Source of the DNA: Streptacidiphilus pinicola
Lineage (GTDB): Bacteria > Actinomycetota > Actinomycetes > Streptomycetales > Streptomycetaceae
Assembly (NCBI RefSeq): GCF_003258295.1
Contig: NZ_QKYN01000022.1
Span: 1-64,000, forward strand
Length of the DNA stretch: 64,000 nucleotides
Direction: 5' to 3'
The notes under the pieces are model-generated. The model did not search any database and had not been told where the DNA came from. It was given only the letters and a program-made list of their open reading frames with translations. The position numbers were made by a program, and so were the translations under genes. Below are positions 38,502 through 47,626 of this stretch, in pieces; the first letter of the stretch is position 1; each line of letters opens with the position of its first letter.

Positions 38502-38557
38502 CGAGCCGTCCTACGCGCTCCGCACATCCAATGGGTGCCGAGTGGCGGCGGTGCTGG

Positions 38558-39943
38558 TCACACGGTCTCGCGGGTTCCGTTGGGCGGATCAGACCGGTGC
38601 GAATGGGCCCGGCCGGTTCTGGCGGGGCGCGCCGTACGGTTCGTCAACAGCAGTCCTGTCAGGGCCGCGGCGGCGAGCACGAGGATGAACAGGGTGTAGT
38701 CGCGGGCGGTGGAGACCAGTCCAGCGCCGTGGACGATCAGCACTCCGGCGCCGACCGAGGGCGCTCCCAGGCCTAGGTAGCAGACGACGAACAGGACGGA
38801 CAGCAGGCCGGCTCGGTCGTGCGGTGCCGCGCGAGGGACGACGGTGCGGATGCCGCCCTGGTACCCGGCGCCGAAACCGAGACCGGCAACCGTCGTGCCG
38901 CCGAAGAACCCGAGGGTCGATCCCGTGTCGACCGCGGCCAGGGTCGCCAGTGCCCCGGCCGTCAGCAGCGCGATGCCCAGCAGCATCACGGTGCGCGGTG
39001 CGGTGCGGTCGAGTGCGACGGCGGCCAGCGACCCGGTCACCGCCAGCAGAAACAGCCCGAGGCCGGCCACCACGGGCGAGGCGGAGCCGGACAGGTGGCG
39101 GACCAGCGCCGGGCCAAGCGAGCCGTAGAAGCCCGCGAGCGCCCAGACGGCGAACAGGATCGGCACCGCCGCGAGGACCGGGCCGCGCAGGTCGGACGGC
39201 ACGGCCAGTTCGGGGCGCAGCGCGGCGCGTACACCCGGGGTGCGGCTCGCGGTTTCCGGCATGCGGATCAGGGCCGCGCCCTGGGCGACGAACACGGCGG
39301 TGAGGACCAGGTAGACCAGGTGGGTGGGGGCGGGCGCGCACTGGACCAGCCATCCGGACAGCAGAGCGCCGGTGCCGGTGCCGATACCTGGCACGGCCGC
39401 GTTGGCGAGAGTGCCCCGGCGCCGGTCGATGTCCAGCATGGCCGCGCCCAGCGCGCCGAGGGCGCCGCCGGTGGACAGGCCTTGCAGGACGCGTCCGAGG
39501 AGCAGGGCGTCCAGGCCTGCCGCGGTGGTGAGTACCGTCATCGCGGCGATCTGCAGGACGAGCGCGGCCAGCAGCACCGGCCGCCGGCCGAGATGGTCGG
39601 ACACGCGTCCGAAGACCAGCAGGGACAGCAGCACCGCGATCGCGTAGACGCCGAAGACCACGGTCGTGGTCATCGATGAGAAGTGCCACATGCGGGCGTA
39701 GGTCGCGTAGAGCGGAGTCGGAGCACTGGAGGCGGCCAGGAGGGATACGACGATCAAGGCCAGCAGCACCAGGCTGCCGACGCCGGGCCCGCGCCCGGGA
39801 ACGGCAGCCCGGCCGTGTCGCCGCGGCGTCTCTGCGAGGGCAGGGACGGGATTCACGTGCAGGTCCATGGGCGCGCCCAGGTGCACCGGTGACGGAGCAT
39901 GGGCGGCCGACTCGGGCGCGGGTTGGGGGATTGTTCCAGCCAT
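38558..39943 (-). CDS. major facilitator superfamily transporter (efflux type)
   Basis: A 461-residue protein with about twelve hydrophobic segments and the MFS loop motif FGRVSDHLGRRPVLLAAL between TM2 and TM3. The GTGTGALLSGWL segment recalls motif C of drug/proton antiporters. The ATG at 39943 follows GAGGG; an internal ATG (39868) is a second option because the first 25 residues look disordered. It is divergent from a GlxA-type AraC regulator across 71 bases, which suggests that the regulator controls it. Substrate unknown. Confidence 0.85.
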   Translation of the reverse strand: MAGTIPQPAPESAAHAPSPVHLGAPMDLHVNPVPALAETPRRHGRAAVPGRGPGVGSLVLLALIVVSLLAASSAPTPLYATYARMWHFSSMTTTVVFGVYAIAVLLSLLVFGRVSDHLGRRPVLLAALVLQIAAMTVLTTAAGLDALLLGRVLQGLSTGGALGALGAAMLDIDRRRGTLANAAVPGIGTGTGALLSGWLVQCAPAPTHLVYLVLTAVFVAQGAALIRMPETASRTPGVRAALRPELAVPSDLRGPVLAAVPILFAVWALAGFYGSLGPALVRHLSGSASPVVAGLGLFLLAVTGSLAAVALDRTAPRTVMLLGIALLTAGALATLAAVDTGSTLGFFGGTTVAGLGFGAGYQGGIRTVVPRAAPHDRAGLLSVLFVVCYLGLGAPSVGAGVLIVHGAGLVSTARDYTLFILVLAAAALTGLLLTNRTARPARTGRAHSHRSDPPNGTRETV

Positions 39944-40014
39944 GCCCTCAAGCCTGGCTGTGCGGACCGGCTCCCACGAGTGGCAGAATTGCCTGTCTTC
40001 GGTAGAATTCCGCC

Positions 40015-40989
40015 ATGACGGTTCACCGAGTGGCAGTGCTGGCGCTGGACGGGATGGCCCCGCTCGACCTGGCCATCCCGCTGCAGATCTTCGGCCCGCG
40101 AGCGGAGACCGCCTACCAGGTGACGGTGTGCGCACCGAGCAGTTCCGTCTCTGTGGGCGGCGGTTTCACGCTGGCTGCCACCGGCGGACTGGACGCCCTG
40201 CGCTCGGCGGAGACCGTGATCGTGCCGGGGTTCGGCCTGGGATTCGAGCCGCAGCCGCAGTCGCAGCCGGTTCCGCCGGCGGTGCTCGACGCGCTGGCCA
40301 CGGCCCGCGACGAGGGCAGGCGGGTCGTGTCCATCTGCACCGGCGCCTTCGCGCTGGCCGCCGCAGGACTGCTCGACGGGCTGCACGCCACCACGCACTG
40401 GCAGTACGCCGACGAACTCGAACGCCGATACCCCGCCGTGCACGTGGACCGCGACGTGCTCTACGTGGACGAGGGTGACATTCTCACTTCGGCCGGGGTG
40501 TGCTGCGGCATCGACCTGTGCCTGCACATCGTCCGCCGCGACCTGGGCGCCGTCGTGGCCAATCAGATCGCCCGCAACATCGTCGCCGCGCCCCACCGCG
40601 AGGGCGGCCAGGCCCAGTACGTCCCCGCACCCGTTGCCACGACCGGCGACACGTCCCTCGCCGACACCCGCGCCTGGGCTCTGGAACGCCTCGCGCAACC
40701 GCTCACCGTGCCCCAACTCGCCCGCCACGCCGGCATGTCCGAACGCTCCCTCCTGCGCCGGTTCGCCGAGGAGACGGGGACGACACCACTGCAGTGGCTG
40801 GTGAACGCCCGGCTCGGCCTGGCCCGCGAACTCCTGGAGACCACCGACCAGTCGATCGACCTGGTCGCGCGCGACTGCGGCCTGGGCTCGGCCGCCAACC
40901 TGCGCCTGTACTTCCGGCGAGCGCTCAACACCACACCCACCGCCTACCGGCGCGCATTCACCCGCCAGGCCCCGGACCCAGCTATGTGA
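40015..40989 (+). CDS. GlxA-type transcriptional regulator (DJ-1/PfpI plus AraC domains)
   Basis: A 324-residue regulator. The N-terminal DJ-1/PfpI-like domain (about 5-190) has the nucleophile-elbow-like VSICTGAFALAAAGLLDG and ATTHWQYADELERRYP. The C-terminal AraC HTH domain (about 220-318) reads LTVPQLARHAGMSERSLLRRF and ARELLETTDQSIDLVARDCG. Such proteins usually activate adjacent genes in response to small metabolites. It is divergent from the MFS transporter gene. Confidence 0.9.
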   Translation: MTVHRVAVLALDGMAPLDLAIPLQIFGPRAETAYQVTVCAPSSSVSVGGGFTLAATGGLDALRSAETVIVPGFGLGFEPQPQSQPVPPAVLDALATARDEGRRVVSICTGAFALAAAGLLDGLHATTHWQYADELERRYPAVHVDRDVLYVDEGDILTSAGVCCGIDLCLHIVRRDLGAVVANQIARNIVAAPHREGGQAQYVPAPVATTGDTSLADTRAWALERLAQPLTVPQLARHAGMSERSLLRRFAEETGTTPLQWLVNARLGLARELLETTDQSIDLVARDCGLGSAANLRLYFRRALNTTPTAYRRAFTRQAPDPAM

Positions 40990-41012
40990 CGGGTGCTCCG
41001 CCTCCTTTCGCG

Positions 41013-41141
41013 ATCGCGGTGACGAGCCGGACACGCTTCTTCGAGGCGTATGCGATCTCCGCGGTGCTCGGCTGCAACAAGCCGGACCCGCGCATGTACC
41101 ACCATGCCAGCGACGCGTTGGAGCTCGCGCCCGCGGTCTGC
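41013..41141 (+). pseudogene. relic of a HAD-superfamily hydrolase
   Basis: One frame encodes TRFFEAYAISAVLGCNKPDP followed by RMYHHASDALELAPAVC. GxxKPDPRMYxHAxDALxLAP is the motif III region of HAD phosphatases. The start, the DxDGT motif and the motif IV continuation are absent. It sits between the AraC gene and a nucleotidyltransferase gene. The rest of the stretch up to 41305 holds nothing I can identify. Confidence 0.6.
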
Positions 41142-41305
41142 CGGCCGCAGGGGCGATGGTGCCGCCAGCGGGCCGCCGGTCACCTGCCGAGCGTCAGGCC
41201 GGTACTGCCGAGGCAGCCGTCGACCGTGTAGGAGACGAGGAACAGGCTGGTGATCGGGCCCGGCACCACCGCTCCACCTTCCGCCTCGCCGATCCGAAGC
41301 ACGGG

Positions 41306-41797
41306 TCAGAAGTGGGTGGCGATGCCGAAGGCCTGTCGGAGCTGCGCCATGTCGTGACGGTCGCGATCGACCGGTTCGTAGCCCTGGTGGAAGTAGACCT
41401 GCTGATCGGCCGACAGGCAGGGGACGGCGGTCCCCTGGATCGTTCCCGCGACAAAGCACGAGGCGGGATAGGTGAACGGGTGCTCAGCGTCGGTCGAGGC
41501 CTGGACCGCGGACCCGTCGGCGGCGAAGAGCAGCGGGTGCAGATCGATCTCCCGACCGCCGGGGTCGGTGACCACGAACCGTACCGGTCGCCAATCCAGG
41601 GTCTCGGCGAAGCCGGCCCGTGAGAGGGCCGCGACCACCTCTGGCTCCTGATCGATCCGGTGCATCAGGTCCAGGTCGCGGTGCTGGCGGGTCTGCTCAC
41701 CGACGAGGGCGTCGATGCCCCAGCCGCCACCGATCCAGATGTCCACCTCCGCGCGCCGCAGAAGGGCGAGGATGGCCAGTACGTCGTCTGCTGTCAT
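41306..41797 (-). CDS. nucleotidyltransferase-fold protein (aminoglycoside/lincosamide transferase-like)
   Basis: A 163-residue protein with the signature GGWGIDALVGEQTRQHRDLDL, combining the helix and the two metal-binding Asp of the DNA polymerase beta-like nucleotidyltransferase fold, and a later REIDLHPLLF Asp. It resembles the LinA/AadA2-type family used for antibiotic nucleotidylation. Many chromosomal members have unknown substrates, so resistance should not be assumed. The start is ATG 41797 or GTG 41800. Confidence 0.8.
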   Translation of the reverse strand: MTADDVLAILALLRRAEVDIWIGGGWGIDALVGEQTRQHRDLDLMHRIDQEPEVVAALSRAGFAETLDWRPVRFVVTDPGGREIDLHPLLFAADGSAVQASTDAEHPFTYPASCFVAGTIQGTAVPCLSADQQVYFHQGYEPVDRDRHDMAQLRQAFGIATHF

Positions 41798-41952
41798 CAC
41801 TTGCGGACGTTAACGCTGATCGCCCCCGGTGGGCGACCTGATTTGCCACGTTCGCTGGTCGAACCGGTCCCCGCCCGATTCGGACGAGGCAGGACTGAGT
41901 GTGGGGGTGGCGTTGGCCGGCCGGTGCCGAACCCGCCCGGTCCTTGCTGACA

Positions 41953-41990
41953 CGGCATCGTCCCGGCAGACGACTGCCGGGACGATGCCG
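41953..41990 (-). terminator. strong terminator of the secreted metallopeptidase-like gene
   Basis: A perfect 16-bp stem (CGGCATCGTCCCGGCA and its complement) with loop GACGAC, nine bases past the stop of the leftward gene. The stretch from 41798 to 41952 shows no gene. Confidence 0.85.
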
Positions 41991-41998
41991 ATGGGGGG

Positions 41999-43174
41999 TC
42001 AGTGCAGGATCGCGTGGGAGATGGCGCAGTTGTTGGTGTCGTTGGACCAGCTGGCCTGCTCGGCGTAACTGCCGTACGAGCCGAAGGAGATGTTCGCGGC
42101 GCCGCCGGGCTGGCCGGGGGCGATCCACGCGCACTCGTCGGAGTTCTCTTCGCCGTTGTACGTGCTGCCGGTGTGGTTGGTCCAGCCGCCGGCCGGGTTC
42201 TGGTCGGACATCATCTCGTGCCACTCGTGGCCGAGGGTCATCGTGTAACCGTCGAGCTTCCCCGCCGAGCCGGAGTTGACGAAGTCGACGCCGCACTCGC
42301 TCTGGCCCAGGAAGGAGAAGTCCATGTTGTAGGGCTGGTTGGAGAACGCGACGTCGCCGTAGGGCGAGGTGACCGCGCCGCCGCTGAGGCTGGAGTCGCC
42401 GTTGTAGTCGTGCCAGGCGCAGAAGCCGGTCAGCAGGTTCTCGTAGTTGTCCGGGTCGGTCCCGTGCGGGGAGAGGACGATGTAGTAGGCGTCCCGGTTG
42501 GACGCGGCCGTGGTGTTGCCGAAGTGGCCGGCCGCCTTGACGGCCTCCACGCCCAGCTGGTGCCCGCTGGCGGCGCTGGGGGAGGCCGCGGAGTTGTCGT
42601 ACCAGACGCCGGCCAGGACGCCGCCTGCCTGGTAGGGGATGAAGTTGGCGTTGCTCGGGCAACTGGTGGCGCCGGCTGAGACGTTGTGGCCGTCGCACCA
42701 CTGGGTCAGGTCGGCCGACCACTTCTCGCCGTTGGTGCCGATGCCCTTGAACATCTGCTGGGCCGCCGAGGCCGCGTGGTCGGGGTCGCCGGTGAAGGCG
42801 GCGTTGCCGTGCGAGTCGGTGGTCTTGGTTCCCCACTGGGTGCCGTAGAAGACCAGGTAGACCTTGGAGTGTCCGCTCTGGACGCCGATGCCGTCGATGC
42901 CGCCGCCGTAGGACAGCGTCTCCGAGCCCGTCGCGGCCGCGGCGGCGTGGGTCTTCGCCCACCGCTTCATCTTGAGGTTGCCTTCGAGGGTGGCGACCAC
43001 GCCGTGCCGGTAGTCGTGGTGGTACTCCGGGCTGTACGGGTTGGCCTGAGGGGTGGCGCTCGCGGCCGTCGCGGGGGACTGCGCGACGACGAGCGCGGTA
43101 GCGGTGATCAGGGTCAGCGAGGCGAGTCCGGTCAGGAGTGTGGGGCTGGTGCGGCGCTGGTGGGGGTGGCCCAT
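41999..43174 (-). CDS. secreted metallopeptidase-like protein of unknown function
   Basis: A 391-residue exported protein with a signal peptide (about 1-37, SPATAASA). The conserved-looking core is YTMTLGHEWHEMMSDQNP followed by GEENSDECAW. It looks like a zinc site, but the spacing HEWHE differs from HExxH. The overall pattern (KVYLVFYG, LVFYGTQWG, GHEWHE...GEE) recalls plant EXORDIUM/phosphate-induced-like proteins and their bacterial relatives, in which the His/Glu pairs are conserved. The reaction is unknown. The ATG at 43174 has AGAGG upstream. It stands alone between a terminator and the mce promoter region. Confidence 0.6.
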   Translation of the reverse strand: MGHPHQRRTSPTLLTGLASLTLITATALVVAQSPATAASATPQANPYSPEYHHDYRHGVVATLEGNLKMKRWAKTHAAAAATGSETLSYGGGIDGIGVQSGHSKVYLVFYGTQWGTKTTDSHGNAAFTGDPDHAASAAQQMFKGIGTNGEKWSADLTQWCDGHNVSAGATSCPSNANFIPYQAGGVLAGVWYDNSAASPSAASGHQLGVEAVKAAGHFGNTTAASNRDAYYIVLSPHGTDPDNYENLLTGFCAWHDYNGDSSLSGGAVTSPYGDVAFSNQPYNMDFSFLGQSECGVDFVNSGSAGKLDGYTMTLGHEWHEMMSDQNPAGGWTNHTGSTYNGEENSDECAWIAPGQPGGAANISFGSYGSYAEQASWSNDTNNCAISHAILH

Positions 43175-43691
43175 GGACGAGTGGTCCTCTCTGCATGCGA
43201 GGCCGTCTCCGGGTGGTGGCGCATGTCTCCAGAGCGGTCCGTGCTGTGGGTACGCCACGTAGTGAACCGCCAACTGGCGGTCCCGGAGACGTGCTTGAGG
43301 GGTCGGCTGGAGCGTGCGAGCGATGCACGCCGGCCGGGCTGAAGCGAAGCAGACTTGTTGAAATACGGTCAATGCCCCGCACAAAGTTTCACGGGTCCGT
43401 CAACAGACCTGCAACCGGTGAGTAACTTCGCCGAGGACCGGAGGGCCCGGGGCGAGGTCGCCGAGGCCCGGCCTCTCCACAGGCGCCTCATCGAAGTCGC
43501 ACAAGTTACCGGCAGGTCACGACGGTTTGGGTTCTGTGAAGAATCGCCACCGCCCTCTGGAGCGGAACCTCGCCCTCACCTTAGGTTCTGGCCTCGTGCT
43601 CAGCGCCCGCCAGTGATCTCTTCACCGGCACGGCCCGTGAGCGGAGCCGAATTGCTTCCCGTGCATGCCCCAGACCAGGAGGGCCTCCCCT
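43175..43691. other. intergenic region between metallopeptidase-like gene and mce operon
   Basis: About 500 bases without a credible gene. It must carry the divergent promoters of both neighbours. Single -35-like TTGAAA (43358) and TTGACG (minus strand, near 43400) elements are visible, but no convincing -10 or operator palindrome. Confidence 0.4.
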
Positions 43692-44699
43692 TTGGGTGTC
43701 GAGATCCGCGTGGAGGGCTTGACCAAGTCCTTCGGGCACCAGGTCATCTGGCAGGACGTGTCCCTGACGCTGCCTGCCGGCGAGATATCGGTGATGCTCG
43801 GGCCGTCCGGCACCGGCAAGTCCGTCTTCCTGAAGACGCTGGTCGGTCTGCTGCGGCCGGACCGCGGCTCGGTGCTGATCCAGGGCCAGGACGTCAGCAG
43901 GCTGCGGGAGCACGCGCTCTACGAGATCCGCAAGCTCTTCGGTGTGCTGTTCCAGGACGGTGCGCTGTTCGGGTCGATGAGTCTGTACGACAACATCGCC
44001 TTTCCGCTGCGTGAGCACACCCGCAAGCCGGAGAGCGAGATCAGGCGCATCGTCCTGGAGAAGATGGACATGGTCGGACTGATCGGTGCGGAGGGCAAGC
44101 TGCCTGGTGAGATCTCCGGCGGGATGCGCAAGCGCGCCGGGCTGGCGCGGGCGCTGGTGCTCGACCCGGAGATCATCCTCTTCGACGAACCCGACTCCGG
44201 GCTCGACCCGGTGCGTGTGGCGTACCTGAACCAGTTGATCGTCGACCTCAACGCGCAGATCGACGCGACGTTCCTGATCGTCACCCATGACATCGCGTCC
44301 GCCCGGCAGGTGCCCGACAACATCGGCCTGCTGTTCCGCCGTGAGCTGGTCATGTTCGGCCCGCGGGAGCAACTGCTCACCAGTGACGAGCCCGTGGTCG
44401 GGCAGTTCCTCAACGGCCGGATGCAAGGACCGATCGGGATGGCGGAGGAGAAGGACGCCGCCCAGGTCGAGCAGGAGCTCGCCGAGTTGGACGCCGGCCG
44501 GCACACCGGCCCGCGGGGTGGCAAGGGTGCCTCGGGGGAGGGCGTGGTCCCGCGACTGCTGCCGAGCCCCGGCATCACGCGTTCGCCGCGCTGGCAGGCG
44601 ATCGCCGAACGCGAGGAGATGGCCGCGCTCCGGGCGCGCGTCGCCGACCACGCGCGCAGCCGCCGCAGCGCGCGCGACGCAGCGGAGGAGGTCGACTGA
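43692..44699 (+). CDS. Mce transport ATPase (MceG/Mkl-like)
   Basis: A 335-residue ABC ATPase of the MlaF/Mkl type that would power Mce lipid import. Walker A is GPSGTGKS, signature SGGMRKRAGLARAL, Walker B IILFDEPDSGLDP. A C-terminal extension of about 90 residues is charged. I place the start at TTG 43692: AGGAGGG lies eight bases upstream and the protein then begins LGVEIRVEGLTKSFG, the usual family N terminus. ATG 43665 has no ribosome site. The stop overlaps the next start by one base. Confidence 0.9.
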   Translation: MGVEIRVEGLTKSFGHQVIWQDVSLTLPAGEISVMLGPSGTGKSVFLKTLVGLLRPDRGSVLIQGQDVSRLREHALYEIRKLFGVLFQDGALFGSMSLYDNIAFPLREHTRKPESEIRRIVLEKMDMVGLIGAEGKLPGEISGGMRKRAGLARALVLDPEIILFDEPDSGLDPVRVAYLNQLIVDLNAQIDATFLIVTHDIASARQVPDNIGLLFRRELVMFGPREQLLTSDEPVVGQFLNGRMQGPIGMAEEKDAAQVEQELAELDAGRHTGPRGGKGASGEGVVPRLLPSPGITRSPRWQAIAEREEMAALRARVADHARSRRSARDAAEEVD

Positions 44700-45496
44700 T
44701 GAGCCCGTCCGCGACCGCCGCGCTGACCGCGAAGGCCACGAACGGCCTGCGGCACTGCGGCAACCTGTTCGCGCTGGCCCTGGACGTGCTCCGGACCGTC
44801 CCCCGGCGGCCGTTCCAGGCGCGCGAGTTCATCCAGCAGGCCTGGTTCGTCGCCAGCGTCACGATCCTCCCCACGGCGCTCGTCTCCATTCCGTTCGGGG
44901 CGGTGATCTCGCTCCAGATCGGCTCGCTGACCCGGCAGCTCGGCGCGCAGTCGTTCACCGGCGCGGCGTCCGTGCTGGCCGTGCTGCGCGAGGCCTCGCC
45001 GATCGTGACGGCGCTGCTGATCGCCGGGGCCGGCGGCTCGGCGATCTGCGCCGATCTCGGCGCGCGCAAGATCCGCGAGGAGATCGACGCCATGGAGGTG
45101 CTCGGCATCGACCCGGTGCACCGCCTGGTGGTGCCCAGGGTGCTCGCCACCATGGCGGTGTCGGTCCTGCTCAACGGTCTGGTGTCGGTGGTCGGCGTGG
45201 CCGGCGGCTACTTCTTCAACGTCGTGCTGCAGCACGGCACTCCGGGTGCCTACCTGGCTTCCTTCACCGCACTCGCGCAGCTGCCGGACCTGTACGCGGC
45301 CGAACTGAAGGCGCTGGTCTTCGGGGCGATCGCGGCGATCGTGGCCGCCTACAAAGGGCTGAACGCGCGCGGCGGACCGAAGGGCGTCGGCGACGCGGTC
45401 AACCAGTCCGTGGTGATCACCTTCATGCTGCTGTTCGTCACCAACTTCGTGATGACGGCGGTCTACTTCCAGATCGTTCCGCAGAAGGGCGGGTGA
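44699..45496 (+). CDS. YrbE/MlaE-family permease A of the mce operon
   Basis: A 265-residue integral membrane protein of the MlaE/YrbE family, with five or so hydrophobic segments and the signature GAGGSAICADLGARKIREEIDAMEVLGIDP. With YrbE B it forms the inner membrane channel of the Mce lipid importer. It overlaps the ATPase stop by one base and the next gene by four. Confidence 0.93.
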   Translation: MSPSATAALTAKATNGLRHCGNLFALALDVLRTVPRRPFQAREFIQQAWFVASVTILPTALVSIPFGAVISLQIGSLTRQLGAQSFTGAASVLAVLREASPIVTALLIAGAGGSAICADLGARKIREEIDAMEVLGIDPVHRLVVPRVLATMAVSVLLNGLVSVVGVAGGYFFNVVLQHGTPGAYLASFTALAQLPDLYAAELKALVFGAIAAIVAAYKGLNARGGPKGVGDAVNQSVVITFMLLFVTNFVMTAVYFQIVPQKGG

Positions 45497-46332
45497 CGGA
45501 CATGCCGGGCATCCTCGTTCGCAAACTGGCGGCGCCGCTGCACGCCCTTGACCAGCTCGGCAGCCAACTCCTCTTCTACGCACGGTCGCTGGCCTGGACC
45601 CCGCGCACCGTGCGTCGCTACAAGAAGGAGGTGCTGCGGCTGCTCGCCGAGGTGAGCCTCGGCCGCGGCGCCCTCGCGGTGATCGGCGGGACGGTCGGTG
45701 TGCTGGCCTTCCTCACTTTCTTCACCGGCACCGAGGTCGGCCTGCAGGGCTACGCCGCGCTCAACCAGCTCGGCACCTCCAACTTCGTCTCCTTCCTGTC
45801 CGCCTACTTCAACACCCGCGAGATCGCCCCGCTGGTCTCCGCCCTGGCGCTGTCCGCGACCGTCGGCGCCGGGTTCACCGCGCAGCTCGGCGCGATGCGG
45901 ATCAGCGAGGAGGTGGACGCGCTGGAGGTGATGGGCATCCCGTCGCTGCCCTTCCTGGTCACCACCCGGATGCTGGCGGGCTTCGTCGCCGTCATCCCCC
46001 TGTACGTCATCGGGCTGCTCTCCTCCTACCTGGCGGCGCGCACCATCACGACCGACTACTACGGCCAGTCGACCGGCACCTACGACCACTACTTCCACCA
46101 GTACCTGCCGCCCGTGGACGTGCTCTGGTCCTTCGGCAAGGTCATCGTCTTCGCGATCGTGATCATCCTGATCCACTGCTACTACGGCTACCACGCCAAG
46201 GGCGGTCCGGCCGGTGTCGGCGTGGCCGTCGGACGCGCGGTGCGCACCTCCATCGTCGCCGTCAACATCCTCGACTTCTTTCTCAGCCTGGCGATCTGGG
46301 GAGCCACCACGACCGTCCGGATCGCGGGCTAG
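45493..46332 (+). CDS. YrbE/MlaE-family permease B of the mce operon
   Basis: A 279-residue MlaE-type permease with the paralogous signature TVGAGFTAQLGAMRISEEVDALEVMGIPS. GTG 45493 overlaps the previous stop (GTGA), a coupling seen throughout this operon; ATG 45502 is the alternative. It partners with permease A. Confidence 0.92.
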   Translation: MTDMPGILVRKLAAPLHALDQLGSQLLFYARSLAWTPRTVRRYKKEVLRLLAEVSLGRGALAVIGGTVGVLAFLTFFTGTEVGLQGYAALNQLGTSNFVSFLSAYFNTREIAPLVSALALSATVGAGFTAQLGAMRISEEVDALEVMGIPSLPFLVTTRMLAGFVAVIPLYVIGLLSSYLAARTITTDYYGQSTGTYDHYFHQYLPPVDVLWSFGKVIVFAIVIILIHCYYGYHAKGGPAGVGVAVGRAVRTSIVAVNILDFFLSLAIWGATTTVRIAG

Positions 46333-46342
46333 GGGGACGGAG

Positions 46343-47626
46343 ATGAACGAGACGACCACGAGTCCGGCCCTGCGGCTGCGGCTTTCCGGGGTGGTGTTCC
46401 TGCTGGTGCTCGGCCTGCTGCTGGGCCTGTCCGTCGCCGTCTACCAGCAGGCGTTCACCCCGGTGGTGGGGATCCGGCTGCAGGCGGACTCCATCGGCAA
46501 CCAGCTGGAACCCGATGCGGACGTCAAGCTGCGCGGCCTGATCGTCGGCGAGGTGCGCGGGGTGCACGCCGACGGCACGCGGGCCACCGTGGACATCGCG
46601 CTCAAGCCCGAGGACGTCCAGGACATCCCCGCCGACGTCGACGCGCAACTGCTGCCCAAGACCCTGTTCGGAGAGAAGTACGTGAACCTCGTGCTCCCGG
46701 CCGGCGGAGGATCAGGCGGCACGACGGGCCGCCACATCCGGGCCGGCGACGTCATCACCCAGGACCACACCACCATTGGTACCGAGGTGCAGCACGTACT
46801 CAACGACCTGCTGCCGCTGCTGCGCACGCTGCAGCCGGGCGAGCTCAACGCCGCGCTCTCCGCGATCTCCGACGCCCTGGAGGGCCGCGGCGACGCCATC
46901 GGCGGCAACCTGGTGCGCGCCGACACCTACTTCGCCGCGCTCAACCCCCACCTGCCCGCCCTCAAGCAGGACATCACCGCACTCGCCCAGGTCGCCGACG
47001 TCTACGCCGACGCCGCCCCGGACCTGCTGCGGATCCTGCAGAACACCGTCACCACCAGCCGGACCCTGGTGGACAAGCGCGACGTGCTGGATGCGTTCCT
47101 CACCAGCACCACCACCTTCGCCCACACCGCCACCGGCGTGCTGGACGAGGACCAGCAGCGGCTGATCACCCTGGCCGGCGTCTCCCGCCCCACACTGAGC
47201 CTGCTCGCCACCTACGCGCCCGAATACCCGTGCCTGCTCAGCGGCCTGGTGAAGTTCGAGCCGATCGACGAGCAGACGTTCAGCGGCGGTCACCTGCACA
47301 TCACGTTGGAGGTCGTGCTGCCCCGCTCCGCCTACCACCCCGGCGAGTACCCCGCGTACGAGGACACCTCCGGGCCCAACTGCCGCGGGCTGCCCGACCC
47401 GCAGGTGCCCGCGCCGGGCGTCGACCTCAAGGACGGGACGACGGCCGACAACACGAGCCCGCTCGCGTCCGGCCCCAACACCGGACTGGCCGGCACGGCC
47501 GCCGAGCAGCACGTCGTCAACTCACTGCTGGCGCCGGTCATGGACGTGCCCGCCGATCAGGTGCCGCCCGTCGCCACCCTGCTGATGGGCCCGCTCATGC
47601 GCGGAACGGCGGTGAGCGCGTCGTGA
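46343..47626 (+). CDS. MceA-family lipid-binding protein
   Basis: A 427-residue Mce protein. One N-terminal transmembrane segment (about 14-35) anchors it. The MCE domain (about 40-120) has DADVKLRGLIVGEVRGV and TLFGEKYVNLVLP. A helical region follows, then a C-terminal part with two CxxL-type cysteines. It would form part of the hexameric or tubular lipid shuttle outside the membrane. The first of six consecutive mce genes; GGGACGGAG precedes the ATG and it overlaps the next gene by four bases. Confidence 0.9.
   Translation: MNETTTSPALRLRLSGVVFLLVLGLLLGLSVAVYQQAFTPVVGIRLQADSIGNQLEPDADVKLRGLIVGEVRGVHADGTRATVDIALKPEDVQDIPADVDAQLLPKTLFGEKYVNLVLPAGGGSGGTTGRHIRAGDVITQDHTTIGTEVQHVLNDLLPLLRTLQPGELNAALSAISDALEGRGDAIGGNLVRADTYFAALNPHLPALKQDITALAQVADVYADAAPDLLRILQNTVTTSRTLVDKRDVLDAFLTSTTTFAHTATGVLDEDQQRLITLAGVSRPTLSLLATYAPEYPCLLSGLVKFEPIDEQTFSGGHLHITLEVVLPRSAYHPGEYPAYEDTSGPNCRGLPDPQVPAPGVDLKDGTTADNTSPLASGPNTGLAGTAAEQHVVNSLLAPVMDVPADQVPPVATLLMGPLMRGTAVSAS

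Noticed and set aside
41858-41869. GTCGAACCGGTCC, a partial match to the CGAACCGGTTCG operator upstream of the nucleotidyltransferase gene
   Set aside because: Only 10 of 12 core positions match and the right half is broken; a chance match in GC-rich DNA cannot be excluded.
43354-43410. Possible sigma-70-type promoter for the mce operon (TTGAAA) and for the metallopeptidase-like gene (TTGACG)
   Set aside because: No acceptable -10 element at the right spacing for either.
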